DNA from: Athripsodes cinereus
Taxonomy: Eukaryota; Arthropoda; Insecta; Trichoptera; Leptoceridae
Assembly: GCA_947579605.1 (NCBI GenBank)
Contig: OX388305.1
Coordinates: 30,331,542-30,395,541, forward strand
Length of the DNA stretch: 64,000 nt
Direction of reading: 5' to 3'
The position numbers and the translations under genes were made by a program. Positions 23,166-39,241 of this stretch are shown piece after piece. The notes below the pieces were generated by a model that had not been told where the DNA came from, did no database searches, and saw nothing but the letters and a program-made list of their open reading frames with translations. The stretch's first letter is position 1. Each line of letters opens with the position of its first letter.

Positions 23166-24367
23166 GACATTATAGTTTCTAACTTACTACTGTATTGTCA
23201 TTCATATTACAATAAAAAAAGAGATTTCCATAATTCCTCCTCAAGACTTGCAAGTAAAACTCTTCCTGTTGGCACACATATTGCTTACTGGACTCTTGTA
23301 GCATTTTGCTTTCAATCAATAAAGAAATTACAAGATTTTCTGAAACTGATAACGAACCTATTTATTTCATATTTATTTACTTCATCAGATGTGGGAAAAA
23401 TGTAATGAAAACATAATGTCATTATTGTTGATTATTTTATTCAACACAATAGAAACAGAAATACATACATATTAGAAGACTAGATACAATAATGCATTAC
23501 ATGAAAATAAAACAATAATGTATGGTAACTGACAGAATTAACTAGAAAAATAAAAGATAGATAGGTACTTAAATTATATATTGTGACAATTAAAATCAAT
23601 AAATACAATTAAAAATAAATTAAAATAATAAATATCATATTACAAAAAATTATAAAAAATAATATGTCTTTCCCAACAAATTTGTTAAAACACATTCAGT
23701 TAGAATGGAATTTTGTATTACATTCGATCCACAAAAACATTCACATTCGTTAACAATATGTATATTAAAACACAGTACTTACAAAAATGAGACATTTATA
23801 AAAGACAAAATATTCGAGAGACTTCATGTACAGTTGTACTAAATAAAACAATTGCAATTTCCTACTATGTATTTAATTATGATTGTTAAATAAATCACAA
23901 CTTAAAACCACATATGGTTCCTAAAGACATAATCAACAGAAAATTCTTTTTTTCATTTGATATATATATTTGAAGTAAAAATAATTTAACACATTACATT
24001 AATTCATGGTTTACCAACACAATTGCGATACCTACATAATAATATATTTGCAATGAAAATTTTGAATGAAGAAGTATTTGTTAATATTTAAAAATTCTAC
24101 CTCTAAACTCAACAGATGAAGCAGAAGATAAAAAAAATTATAAGTAAGAATTTATTATGATTTCAACTTTCGTTAAAAAATGTAAACATTACTTGTGAAT
24201 AAAATATGAAAATTATGAATTCCTACTCGTATATCAATTAATATGTGCACTTTATCAATATTATATGATCTACAGAAAATACAACTTCTAAACATTTTAT
24301 GTAGGCAGGCAAACTGATAGGTACTTAAGAAAATCTGAAATATCAAGATATTTGTTTATTTCATAAA

Positions 24368-24755
24368 AAAAATATTTACTTGCGTCTGTGTTTGTAATGC
24401 TGTAAGTCCTCATTCAATAAATATTGAATAAGTGAGTGTATAGTTCAGTGGAGCATACAGCAAAGAAAATATTTACTTGCGTCTGTGTTTGTAATGCTGT
24501 AAGTCCTCATTCAATAAATATTGAATAAGTGAGTGTATAGTTCAGTGGAGCATACAGCAAAGAAAATATTTACTTGCGTCTGTGTTTGTAATGCTGTAAG
24601 TCCTCATTCAATAAATATTGAATAAGTGAGTGTATAGTTCAGTGGAGCATACAGCAAAGAAAATATTTACTTGCGTCTGTGTTTGTAATGCTGTAAGTCC
24701 TCATTCAATAAATATTGAATAAGTGAGTGTATAGTTCAGTGGAGCATACAGCAAA
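24368..24755. repeat. Four-copy 97-bp tandem repeat
   Basis: The unit TTACTTGCGTCTGTGTTTGT.. recurs with a constant period of 97 bp at 24,376, 24,473, 24,570 and 24,667. I see no differences between the copies, so the array is recent. Each unit holds the 18-bp palindrome ATTCAATAAATATTGAAT. The array directly abuts the 5' side of a repeat-D copy (24,756). Confidence 0.9.
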
Positions 24756-24970
24756 GAATTGGTCTCCTACACTTTTCCGTAAGTTTTGAGTATTCTTTAA
24801 AAGGCGGGTGTTAAAAAAAAAAAGACATTTTACACTTTAAATTAAGTGATGAAATTTGCAACCCACCCTTAACTTTTGTTGGCACAGAGAAGACAGCTTG
24901 ATGCTTATTACATTCAGCTGGTCTGCTGGCTACACGACTTGTGGGATATGTCGTGATAGGGTAGTAGTAT
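24756..24970 (+). repeat. Dispersed repeat D, copy 2
   Basis: Blocks shared with the inverted copy at 62,420-62,660: AAAGAATTGGTCTCCTAC, ACTTTTCC, GTGATGA..TTTGC..CACCC, then GGCACAGAGAAGACAGC, CAGCTGGTCTGCTGGCTAC, ACTTGTGGGATATG and CGTGAT. The copy is about 215 bp and starts exactly where the 97-bp array ends, so the array may be an expanded 5' part of this element. Confidence 0.6.
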
Positions 24971-27015
24971 GGATCTAGTGGAATGACGCAGTCAGTATAT
25001 ACAGTGGCTATAGATTATTATATGGAAGATGGGTCTTCAAGCTCTATATTACGTCTACATGCAAATTTTCTAAACTTTCCCTAAGATCACAACTGATTAA
25101 TGAATAATTAATTACATTACCTATATTTGTACAATTCACAATAATAATAATCATAATAATAATTATTATTAATAATAATAACTCTACATACATTGAAGAG
25201 TCTGTACAAAAGTATTCAATATAGAAAAAAATACAACTTATAATTTAATATCTAACATTCGACTCTACCTAGACACACACATAAAATATGAAAAAAATAA
25301 TGATCATAATTGTAAATTTTTGGAAGATTAGTACATTTTTTAAACTGTATCCTCACTTCACATACAGAAAGTGATTTTTTTACAAGAGACTACTAAATAG
25401 AAAAAGTAAAATTAGATTTTACTACAGTATTTAAAAACTATCTGAATAACAGAACAGAAACAAGACAATACACTTACAGTTAATAATCTCTCTGTTTACT
25501 TTTGACAAATAATTGTTTTACTTACCGTTTTATTAACATTCCTCCCGTCACAAAATTAAAAGTTAGGTATGTGAACAATTTATTAATTAGATTCTTGGAA
25601 ATATCCACCTTTTCAATAAATCAAAAGGATACAACAACATCATAAAAAAGTAATATTCAGTATAATCATTATATTACATACATATACAATTTGGCAAATC
25701 CAAACAATGCATCACCATTCATCACAAAATAATTACAACTCTAATACAAGTTTGTAATGAAATTGGGTAGAATACATTTTTGTATGTTTGGTTTTCATCT
25801 TTATCCCTGTATATTCTTGTGTATTTTATTTAAAACTTTTATATTTTTATGGTTACATAAATGATTATGTAATTATTGTAAAAATAATAAAAAAATAACC
25901 TGAAAATACTTAAAGGTTGGGAAATGTAAATTTGGTCCTAGTTAAATTGTAATATAATATTTTTAAATAACTACTAGTAAACTAAAAAAATGTTATATAT
26001 TTAATAATTAAATTAGTTTCACAACATTATTTCATTACATATGCATATTTTTATATATAAAAAAGCAGTCCAAAACAGTTGTCATGCATATATGCCGCTC
26101 AATGCCTAGGCTACACCTACACTCTACATACTTTTATCATGGATATGGATTGTAAAAGATGCATAGTTTAACATGAAATTAAAAAAAAAATGTACAGGTA
26201 ATAATTGTAATCCAACCATCAGTATAATTGACTATTGATATATTCACAACATTTGACATTATGCATGACGAAAATCCCACTACACAAATGATTACAAATT
26301 AAAGAGAGACATTTCCAACTTCATCATAATCTTTATTTTTCATTGAATTTACAATGCTGATACAGGAATGATTTTATGACCTCCTAACATCAAATTATAA
26401 TTGTAAATTTAATCCTTAGTTAGTGACTAAATTATTTTGTATTCATCTTGTAACGCCACTCATTCTGAATTGAAATAAACAAAGTTCACTAGAATTCTCC
26501 TAAATTTAGAACACGCATTGATAAAAGTACTATTATATAAATATTAACAATACAACTGAGGAACTAACATTCGTTGGAATTAATAAAATAATGGTCTCCA
26601 TAACTTATAAAAATCAATAATACTCTCATAATAATTGATTTAATAATTAAATTTACAATCTTCACAACCACATTTGAGGTGTGCCAGAGCATTCAATTAT
26701 CAGAAAAATGAACATGCAATTACTTAAACACTACATGAAGGAAAATTAAAAAAATATACATAAAAATAAAAGTAAAAAGAAAGAAAACATGACTACTATA
26801 CACACCAACATATTATGCATTAACAAATACACATCATACAGGAATAAACGGCAACAATTTCATACATATGAGACAGCTAGTCACAGAATTCAACGTCGTT
26901 ATGTTGAAATAAAAGTAAGATGAATACAAATTAAAGAAAATAAAGAAATAATAATAATATAAATAAGGATGAGGTAAAATGATGTTGTCTGCTATAAATC
27001 TGTCTCAGTCCACTG
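24971..27015. other. AT-rich downstream flank of SLC66A2
   Basis: Very AT-rich DNA with no motif-bearing ORF. It lies on the 3' side of the minus-strand SLC66A2 gene and its near part is probably 3' UTR, but a polyadenylation site cannot be chosen with confidence. A (TAA/ATT)n run lies at about 25,141-25,180. Confidence 0.4.
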
Positions 27016-31707
<4,692 letters not shown>

Positions 31708-31715
31708 CTGGCTAG

Positions 31716-32076
31716 CAGCGTGACCAGATTTGGTAGTTTCCTACTTTTTTGGTAGTTTTTGAGGCATTGGCAAAAATGTTTAGTAGTTTTTATTTCTTTG
31801 GTAGTTTTTGGTAGTTTTTTGGTAGTTTTTGTATTCAGTCGGTAATTGGTAGATAAATTATCGGGTACTTGGGAAAAGTACCCGATACTTACTGATTCGA
31901 AAATAATTGTCGGTACAAGTACCGAATTCATTGTAGAAAAAGGTACTGCGAGAAAATATTGATGAAGAAAACCGAGGAGTTTTTGAAATACTTCAAATTC
32001 CTATACCATTTTAAGAATTTAGTAGTTTTTGACTTCCCCATTTAGTAGTTTTTGAAAATAAAATCTGGTCACACTG
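31716..32076. mobile_element. hAT-type MITE with CTGGCTAG target duplication
   Basis: Termini CAGCGTGACCAGATTTGGTA (left) and, reverse complemented, CAGTGTGACCAGATTT (right) form inverted repeats, and perfect 8-bp repeats CTGGCTAG flank the element at 31,708-31,715 and 32,077-32,084. An 8-bp duplication plus CAGNGTG ends is the hAT pattern. The interior has many GGTAGTTTTT words and one copy of the GGTACTGCGAGAAAATATTG..TTTTTGAAATACTTCAAATT module. No transposase is present, so it is non-autonomous. The same family, with three modules, lies at 54,216-54,890. Confidence 0.88.
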
Positions 32077-32084
32077 CTGGCTAG

Positions 32085-33142
32085 GAACACCCACCAGACC
32101 AGGGTGAAAGCCAATAAAAAATAAGAGAGAGAGAGACTTTGCTGACTTTGACATTTGACAATTCGTTAAAAAAGTAAGAAAGTCGTAAGTGCCGGTATTC
32201 GTAAGTATTATCAGTTTGATTTTTACTAATTGTGAATTATTTGATGAAGTTACCTTTTTTTTAAAACAAATAACACTTTGGTTAACGATTGATGAATAAC
32301 GGTTAAAGAGGCAAATTATTTTGCCTGATTATAACCTCAAAATTTTTTTGTGTAAATTTATCTGTTATTCTATTCTATCACCACACCTCTCAGAGTCAGA
32401 GTTGAGGTAACCAGTGAAGCGCATACTATGAACGTACGGATCGTTATTTATGTGTTATACAAATAAGGCATTTAGGACAAACATAACATCTCTTAAGTAT
32501 AAATCAATATGACACCTATAAATGTTATGAGGTTTAACATAACACTTGACATACTCAAAAATAACTTCAAAAAGGGAAAATGATGGTCATTCTAAAAATT
32601 ACTTTTTCATTAAAGCGTGTTCACTACACGCAGTTTGTTCACTGGCTACTCCATTTGTGGGAGTCGGCGTGATAGTATGTAGGTACCTATATTAAGATAT
32701 CTGTAAAAAAAACAAAAAAAAGAACTTGAAAAAAAATTATTGGCTCTCTAAAATGTATGCTGTAAATTTTAACATGTTCTTTCATCGTTGTTCAGAAAAG
32801 TAAAAAATATCCAATGCTCGTGCTCATAGTTGAGTGGCTCAGAGCCAATGGTGCCTATCCAACAGTCGCAAAAATTTGTACTTGGGCATATATTTCTTGA
32901 TTTATCACTGTTATTTACTTATTTCGGAGATGCGTATTGTCATTAATGCTTACACTATATATATATATTAGATTCTTATTCTACAGATGAAATACCACAT
33001 ATCTACACAAAAATAATTTAAAAATAAACGCTTAGACATGTCCAGGATATCTGGAAATTTTCCAAGTTGACTCAAAAGTGTGTTGTAATCTAATAAGTTT
33101 TTTTTGCATTGGTTTAGTATGCATTGTATGATTTTAGGAATT
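32085..33142. other. Intergenic, with a partial repeat-D match
   Basis: An (AG)n run lies at 32,125-32,136. Around 32,610-32,690 the sequence GGCTACTCCATTTGTGGGAG..CGTGATAG resembles the distal end of repeat D. The segment next to 33,143 is probably TIMM21 promoter and 5' UTR. Nothing else is supported. Confidence 0.4.
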
Positions 33143-34440
33143 ATGTCAACTCTGTCTAAATTAATTCCATTGCTGAGGTGTCAGCACAGAACTCTTTTGG
33201 GGAGACAAAAAATCAGCAGCATTTTTTCTTTTAATACTATTGGAGGAAGATGCTACTCCAACGGCAAGGCTATCACCAAAGCAAAGCCATCTACAGAAGT
33301 TTCTTCAGATGTGAAACCTTTGGGAGAGAAAATTAAGGAGACGACCAAAACTGCTTCGTATATGGGTGTTATACTAATAGGTGTAGCTGTAACTGGAGGA
33401 ATATTTTTTTATGTTTTCAGAGAATTATTTTCAAGTAAAAGTCCTAATAGTATTTTCTCTGCAGCATTGGAAAAATGTAAAGAAGTATGTCTATGATTTT
33501 TATTTTTAAATTAAAAATATTTACTTTAGTTCCACTTGGAAGTACTGATTTAAACAAACAGGACTCTTTGAATAAATCTTTAATAATTATTGTATCATTT
33601 TAGGATCCTTACGTGATCCAAGCTCTGGGTGAACCAATCAAAGGGTTTGGTGAAGAAACGACCAGGAGACGTAGGACAAGAGTGAGCCATGCTTATTATA
33701 CAAGAGATGGAGCCAACTGCTTGAGAATGCAATTTTATATTAAGGGGTCTAAAGCGGAAGGCACGGTGCAACTTGATATGTTAGAGGTATCTCAAAATAT
33801 TTAGCTTAATATTTTATTTTTCTTTAATGTCGAAATGAAATGTACAAAATTTATTTATCTATTATTGTAGTAATTATAATAATCAAATTAAAAAAAAAAT
33901 CTTTTATAGGACTTCACATATTTTTAACTCAGCAGTGAAACATGCTTTCCAACCATTCACAAATATCATAATTTTTCTGGCCTCGAGAAGATGACCCTTT
34001 ATATTTGTTATCCTTTTTATGTACTGAGGCTAACTGCCAACTACATATTGGTGATGCCAAGATTTTATAAAGAAAGTATTGAGAAAATTTATTTTGCTCT
34101 ATGTGTATAAACGGTTTGTTTGTTTTTTGTAGCGTGTTTTTTGTTGGCACTGAGAAGACGGCTAGCATGTTTATTACATGCAGCTGGTCCCCACTGTAGC
34201 ACTCTATCTCCTTCATTAATGCACTTTGTTATTAAGAAGCAATGTTGCATCATGCTCATTTTATAATTATTTCAAATGTTTTTTTTCCAGACTGATAATA
34301 GCAACTATGAGTACAGATATTTGCTTGTTCAAGTCAATGATTATACAAGGAAAGTAATAATATTAGAAGATAATCGAGCATCTCTCGATAAGAAGGCTGT
34401 TGGAGTTGAACAATTGCAAGCTCTTCCGAGTATTTTGTAA
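33143..34440 (+). CDS. TIMM21: TIM21, mitochondrial inner-membrane import subunit, three exons
   Basis: Exons 33,143-33,484, 33,604-33,786 and 34,291-34,440 join with GT-AG introns to 224 residues. The N-terminus (MSTLSKLIPLLRCQHRTLLG..) is basic and free of acidic residues, as expected for a matrix-targeting presequence; one transmembrane segment spans about residues 74-92 (MGVILIGVAVTGGIFFYVF); the rest is the intermembrane-space TIM21 domain, with DPYVIQALGEPIKGFGEETT and the FYIKGSKAEGTVQLDMLE region. TIM21 binds the TOM complex across the intermembrane space, is part of the presequence translocase TIM23, and also takes part in respiratory-chain assembly. Two further ATGs (33,104 and 33,119) are in frame upstream; I chose 33,143 because it begins the presequence and follows a possible splice acceptor (GATTTTAG). 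Convergent with TMEM231. Intron 2 holds a repeat-D fragment. Confidence 0.92.
34120..34215 (+). repeat. Dispersed repeat D, partial copy in TIMM21 intron 2
   Basis: TTGTTGGCACTGAGAAGACGGC, here read as TTGTTGGCACTGAGAAGACG plus following bases, then TTTATTACATGCAGCTGGTC matches the middle of the copies at 24,756 and 62,420. Only about 95 bp is kept. Confidence 0.6.
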
Positions 34441-35096
34441 ATACAATGAAGGTTAGATAGTAAGTTTCAAATAATAATCATTGTATGATTTACACATTAG
34501 GAGAAACATTAAAATGATCAATTGAATGTTTATTGAGGATACATGTTACAAGCAATAAGTATAAGTTTAATGATTATATTTTATATGAAACAACTTTGTG
34601 AATGTTCATTTTAATGATTTTTCTTTCACTATGAATATAACTTGACTCAGAGGCCTTTCGGGTAGACATTCACCATCAGTGAGAAACAGTTTCTAATAAA
34701 AACATACATACTGACAATGGGTGTCTACTCGAAAGTTTAGTTAAAGAGATCCATCATCAGTGTCAATATTAACCAGATTTAATCCTTGTCTCCTAAAAAC
34801 ATTTTTCTTTTTTTAGTCTCTTCTGAGAGTACTGATTGTAAATAATGTTATGTAGGTAGTTAGTTATGTAGTTTATATTTCACTTTATTATATTTTTTTT
34901 ATTATATATCTGAAAGATTAATCCTAATTCAATTCATCCTTTTGACAATTATTTAAATAGACATCTGATTTCAATAGACATCTTTATTTCTCGTAATAAA
35001 AACACGTTTTTAAAAATAATCACACACTTCACGTGGTTCTATTCTTATATTTTAGAAAGTTATAAAATATTAAGATTGTAAAAAAAATATTTTCCA
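34441..35096. other. TIMM21-TMEM231 convergent intergenic region
   Basis: Both 3' UTRs must end here. The middle (34,620-34,800) is a repeat related to 4,397-4,743 with hammerhead-like motifs in both orientations: 34,646-34,683 on the minus strand and a degenerate CTGACAATGGGTGTCTACTC on the plus strand from about 34,708. Confidence 0.5.
34646..34683 (-). ncRNA. Hammerhead-like motif HH-d
   Basis: On the minus strand: CTCA (stem I), core CTGATGG, an extra T, a partly decayed stem II (..TGTCTACCC), core GAA, palindromic AGGCCT (stem III), C at the cleavage position, then TGAG pairing with CTCA. The stem III palindrome differs from those of HH-b (ACCGGT) and HH-f (AACGTT) but pairs equally well, which argues for selection on pairing. 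The 4,467 copy lacks CTCTGAGTC after GGC and is broken. Confidence 0.4.
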
Positions 35097-38000
35097 TTAA
35101 AACATTTTCTTCCAAGGTATTCTTTCCCAAGCTGGGATTAAACGATGTGAAAAAATGTATGAATTAATTTTATACATAATCCAGTAAAATATAATGGCAA
35201 TAGAAATGTACTGTTGCCAAAAGTGTTTCAACTCTTGAGATAATCCTGGCCTGTATCTTACAGTACTCTGTGGGATTGCCAGAGATATGGATACATCAAT
35301 TACATTAGTTATTCCATGTATAGTGTTTATAAATACATTATCCAAAACAGTGGACACTGAAAGAGAAATCATAATATTGTTATCAGTAACACAACTATTA
35401 AGTTTTTTTAGTCAACAGAATCACATTTTTTAAGTTTTAATTAAGTGTCCGGTAAAAGATGAGCATTGTAAACTTTGACACGATCATTTATGATCTTGAA
35501 TTCAGTATTAAGGTTTCCACTCATTTTAAATGCCTTGATTTTTTTGGAGAAGACAACCTAAATATTCCATAAGACCCCAATTGTTAGAAATATTGTAATA
35601 TAATAAAATATATTAATATTTGTAAAGATAAAACTAAATATTTGTAAAAACTATGGTAGAAAGAAATAAGTAGACCATGAAAAATTTATAAAGCATAATA
35701 AAATCATTCTGAAATATCTTCACCACTACCCACCATTCCTTCTGGAGTAGCTGTATATAAGATCCTTAATCCACGAACTAGGAGTCACATCTTTGTGTCC
35801 TGGTATAACTGAATAATTATACCGAATGTCTTGGTAATTACTCCAACAGGGAAGTGGAAATGCCTGTGATAGTTTTAAGTTTGCCGTTATAAAATGTTTT
35901 GAAACTGGTAAACCAAAACTGTTTGATATGTGTACCATACTTTCCATTTGAAGAGGGCAAGTTGTCTGAAATATGGTAAATCACAAGTATATTTATTTTA
36001 TTTTGAAGATAAACCAATAAAAAACTCCAAAGAGTATCCAACAAACAAATTGATTCTAGTCAAAACAGACTAAGGTAACAGTTAAGTTTGATTCTTAGTC
36101 TTATCATACAAATGTTGAAAATACTAATAAGTGCAAAGAGACTAAATCTGACAGAGCAAGAATGATTCTATTCAAACAATGCAAATGTTTCTAATTATTA
36201 TTAGTTTTTATTTATTTATTTATTCTTTTTGCACATCATCATTACATTACAGTGTTAACAAAATAATACAATTTTTTAAAAACTAGGACGATGTGCAGTG
36301 GCGAGATTATCACTATAAAGTAATTTCTTCCATCTAACACAGTTTTGAATTTTGACAGTATGAATTATGATTTTTATTGTTAATAAAATTAATGTTTCTA
36401 ATAAAATGCCATTAAAAACTTACTAGAATTTTATAATCCAAAATTAAAAACAACTTGACTGAATAAAATTTTTGTCCGTACGTGTTCAAAATTTTTATTT
36501 CAATATGGATTTCATCAACTTTATTGTCTCCATTATAATCTTCCTCTCTGACCTGAAATAAAGAATAATATTGAGTTCGTCAGTAGCTTGGAGGTCGAGT
36601 CTAGGCTTCATGCATTAGAGGTGCGTAGTTCGATCCCAGGTACTGGCAAACTCCCGTTTCACGACACAAGCTTTTAGTTTGCTGTGAAAGCTGTATAAGG
36701 TTATATCTGGGTTTATGACAAAAACCCAGATATATCTTTTTAAAAAAATGTTCATTCTAGATCAGTGGTGCCCTAACTATGGTACATTCTAGATCAGTGG
36801 TTCCTTAACTATGGTACGCGTACCACCAGTGGTACGCGACAATATTAAGGTGGTACGCAAACAGCCATGGCCATAGGACATACACAGTAAATAATTAGAT
36901 AAAAAGTTTTTAAATATCGCGCCCTGACACAATTTGTTTTCATTAATTACTAATATAACCAATTTGCGCTTAAAATTAAGTACAACTGAGCCAGATATTT
37001 CCTGTCTTGTCTTGAACATGCAGCACCATTTTTCGCACTAAGAATATTGTATTTTTTCCTATGATTAATAAATGATAATGTTGTCATAAACAATTGTTGC
37101 AGTTTTTATTACTTTACCATTTTGAAGGTTTTTTTAACGGTTACAATTCAGTGGTACGCTACTGATTTATAATTTTGTGTGTAGTACGCGAAATTAAAAG
37201 TTTGGGAACCACTGTTCTAGATCAAACTGTATAACTCAAGCGTGCCACATCATACATAATACCTCTTTTACATGTTTATTTATTTATTTATTTTATAGAA
37301 TAAATGGCTATAAGCCTTTAACCAAAAAATATATAATTTACATATAAATATAAAAAAGTAAACATACAACCAAGAACCCATTACATAATCAATGGAGAAT
37401 GTTAATCAATGTTACTAAAGTCTTTCAGTATAATAGACTTAATCAACATTTTTTTTGCTTAAAATTTAATATTTCTGTATATTTCATACATTATACAAAG
37501 ACATAATAAAAAAAAACTTCATTACAATAAGGTGGTAAAATAATAATGACAATAATATGATATTTTCTTCATCCTACAATATTTTGCTTCTCCTACAATA
37601 TTTTACTGATGTGGTTTGAAGCCTTTGTTCTGAGCACAGTCGGTATTATCAAACATTTAAGCCATTTTTCTTTTTTCCCTATGCTAAATGGGTTAGTTGG
37701 AAGATGTCGCGCTTCTGCGGTAAACTCGCCTATTGCACACATTTATTTGTTAAGTAAAAATTCTGCTGTGTTTTTTTCTGATGAGGACTTTTTGTGCAAT
37801 AAGGATTATTATTATTACACCCCTCTATTAAAAAAAACACAAGTTTTGAGGTAAGTAATCACGGAATTCATTCAATAATAATTCGATTATAAATGCAAAA
37901 GACTTGACAAGTATTTCTTACATTAACCATATAGCAGTCTTCTATGATTCCAATGTTACCGATGTTTGGTAAATTTCCACAGCTTATAATATTTGCTGGG

Positions 38001-38305
38001 TCTTCAGTTTCAGCTATTAGTAGATATTGATATTTGAATCTAACATCGGGCTGCTCGTAAAATGTGTAGCTTTTTAACCAGAAACCTGCAAATGTAAATA
38101 CTTTTAACAAAACAGTTCAGATACTAATGATTTGCAAGTTGAAATTAAATTCATAATTTTCCTTACCCCTACTTCTGTATATGAGAGCCAGAGGAGTAAA
38201 AATTATAATAAAAGCTGAAATGAGAATGAGCAGGGTAGCTTTGGAACACAAAGTACTTTTATATTTAATAGATACATTATAATTAAACATATCCAATAAA
38301 ACCAT
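35097..38305 (-). CDS. TMEM231: TMEM231, ciliary transition-zone membrane protein, five exons
   Basis: Exons: 38,305-38,167; 38,085-37,922; 36,552-36,424; 35,965-35,734; 35,356-35,097. GT-AG introns join them to 307 residues, near the family's roughly 315. Family signatures, in order: LCSKATLLILIS with a first membrane helix (about residues 23-44), RSRGFWLKSYTFYEQPDVRF, VREEDYNGDNKVDEI, SVKLFLILDYKIL, PLQMESMVHISNSF, a cysteine-containing CWSNYQDIRYNYSVI, YRPGLSQELKHFWQQY and a second helix (about 272-290). TMEM231 acts in the MKS module of the transition zone, a barrier that controls which membrane proteins enter the cilium. In an insect this implies ciliated sensory neurons or sperm. The start MVLLDMF is chosen over an upstream in-frame ATG (38,383) because it matches the family's short N-terminus. 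The intron 4 donor GTGGGT is weak. Introns 2 and 3 hold several transposons. Confidence 0.93.
36205..36345 (-). pseudogene. LINE C-terminus and 3' tail in TMEM231 intron 3
   Basis: On the minus strand RWKKLLYSDNLATAHRPSF can be read, followed by a 3' segment with GATGATGTGCAAAAAGAATA and a TAAATAAATAAATA tail. W-x-x-LLYSDN-x-AT at the end of a protein is typical of one insect LINE lineage. A second, more decayed copy lies at 62,265-62,400 on the plus strand. Confidence 0.55.
36582..36748 (+). repeat. SINE B (tRNA-derived) in TMEM231 intron 2
   Basis: An A-box-like GTAGCTTGGAGG and a B-box AGTTCGATCCC (36,627-36,637) form a tRNA-like head. The body contains CACGACACAAGCTTTTAG and GGTTATATCTGGGTTTATGA, and the element ends in an A-run at about 36,741-36,748. 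A 3' part of the same family is at 13,829-13,917 (minus). Confidence 0.7.
36755..36794 (+). repeat. Duplicated hAT terminus and target site
   Basis: TTCTAGAT occurs at 36,755-36,762 and again at 36,787-36,794. Between them lies CAGTGGTGCCCTAACTATGG, a variant of the first bases of the MITE that follows. The segment is a 32-bp partial tandem duplication of target site plus terminal repeat. Confidence 0.8.
36795..37214. mobile_element. hAT-type MITE with TTCTAGAT target duplication
   Basis: A 420-bp element begins CAGTGGTTCCTTAACTATGG and ends TTTGGGAACCACTG, forming inverted termini. The 8-bp direct repeat TTCTAGAT lies at 36,787-36,794 and 37,215-37,222. GTGGTACGC words recur near both ends (subterminal repeats). 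No transposase frame exists; the 76-codon minus-strand ORF inside has no motif. It lies in TMEM231 intron 2. Confidence 0.9.
37265..37335 (-). repeat. Retroelement 3' tail in TMEM231 intron 2
   Basis: On the minus strand the block GGCTTATAGCCATTTATTCT is followed by a TAAATAAATAAATA tail, a LINE-type 3' end. Similar block at 29,115-29,172. Confidence 0.35.
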
Positions 38306-38399
38306 TTTTTTTTGATTATTTGTGAATATCAAACTGTCAAAGAAGTAGCGTTTTGAAACATGGATGTATATAGGTAGGTCCATGTTTTGAAAAGTATGT

Positions 38400-39057
38400 A
38401 TTATGGGGGTTACCTAGCAACCGATGCAGTGTTGCCTGAACTCAAATTATAAATGAAGCGTTACCCACCGTAAAATAAATAAAGTTAGTAATGATAAATT
38501 CGTAGGTTTCTCCACAGAATTCCATACAAAACCTATAGAACCCTGACTCGTTTACAAAAGTGAGGCAAAAAGTCTATGGAATTTTTAGTCTCGTAGTTAG
38601 TTTTTTAGTCTGGCTATCATTTAAACGATCAGCATAATATTGAAGTTATGTGCAGCAGAAAAATGTATTTTGCCGACAAATATATCATGTTGATATGCTA
38701 CTTATGTCCAGCGAGAATATTAGATTTCTATTGCAAATAATATGATATTGTAAAACTCTAAATTTAATCGACCGGCAAAATGATTATTTGTCCAGCAAAA
38801 TAAATAAATGACCGGCAAACCGTGAGCTAACTTTAATTAAACTTGTGTAAGCTAAAAATGTTTAATCTTGTTCAAATAATAAATCTTTGTATGTGATTAT
38901 ATATGTAGTATCTGAATGAACGACACTAGCGTTTTCGACATTTTAGTTAGATATTTCGTTGATACAGCAAAGCGGAAACTGGCATTATTTTCGTAGTCAT
39001 CATTAATTTGCTAATAAATCAAAAAAACTTCATGTGGATCCGAAGGTAGATTCAATG
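38400..39057. other. TMEM231 upstream region
   Basis: Probable 5' UTR and promoter of TMEM231 just above 38,305, then AT-rich sequence. AGCAAAAT/GGCAAAAT-type words recur at 38,650-38,820 without a clear repeat unit. Confidence 0.35.
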
Positions 39058-39241
39058 GGCCTAGTCAAAACACATTTTAGCGTTAGGTTTTCGTTTCGTT
39101 TTCGTTCAAACGTGGACGACGTTGCGAGAACGTCTCAATTTTCGGCTACTAGTGTATTTTAGCCACGAAAATTGACGCGTTCTCGCAACGTCGTCAACAT
39201 TCGAACGAAAACGTAACGCTTAAATGTGTTTTGACTAGGCC
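39058..39241. mobile_element. Foldback (hairpin) MITE
   Basis: The 184-bp segment is almost wholly an inverted repeat. The left arm starts GGCCTAGTCAAAACACATTT and contains GACGACGTTGCGAGAACG; the right arm is its near-exact reverse complement and ends TTTTGACTAGGCC. The loop is GCTACTAGTGTATTTTAGCC. It is GC- and CpG-richer than its surroundings. No target duplication is certain. Confidence 0.8.

Noticed and set aside
24368..24755. CRISPR-like array
   Set aside because: The units are head-to-tail 97-bp repeats without unique spacers, in a eukaryotic genome.
36789..37019. Minus-strand 76-codon ORF as a hAT transposase remnant
   Set aside because: It lies wholly in a 420-bp MITE, overlaps its terminal repeat and has no catalytic or BED-type motif.
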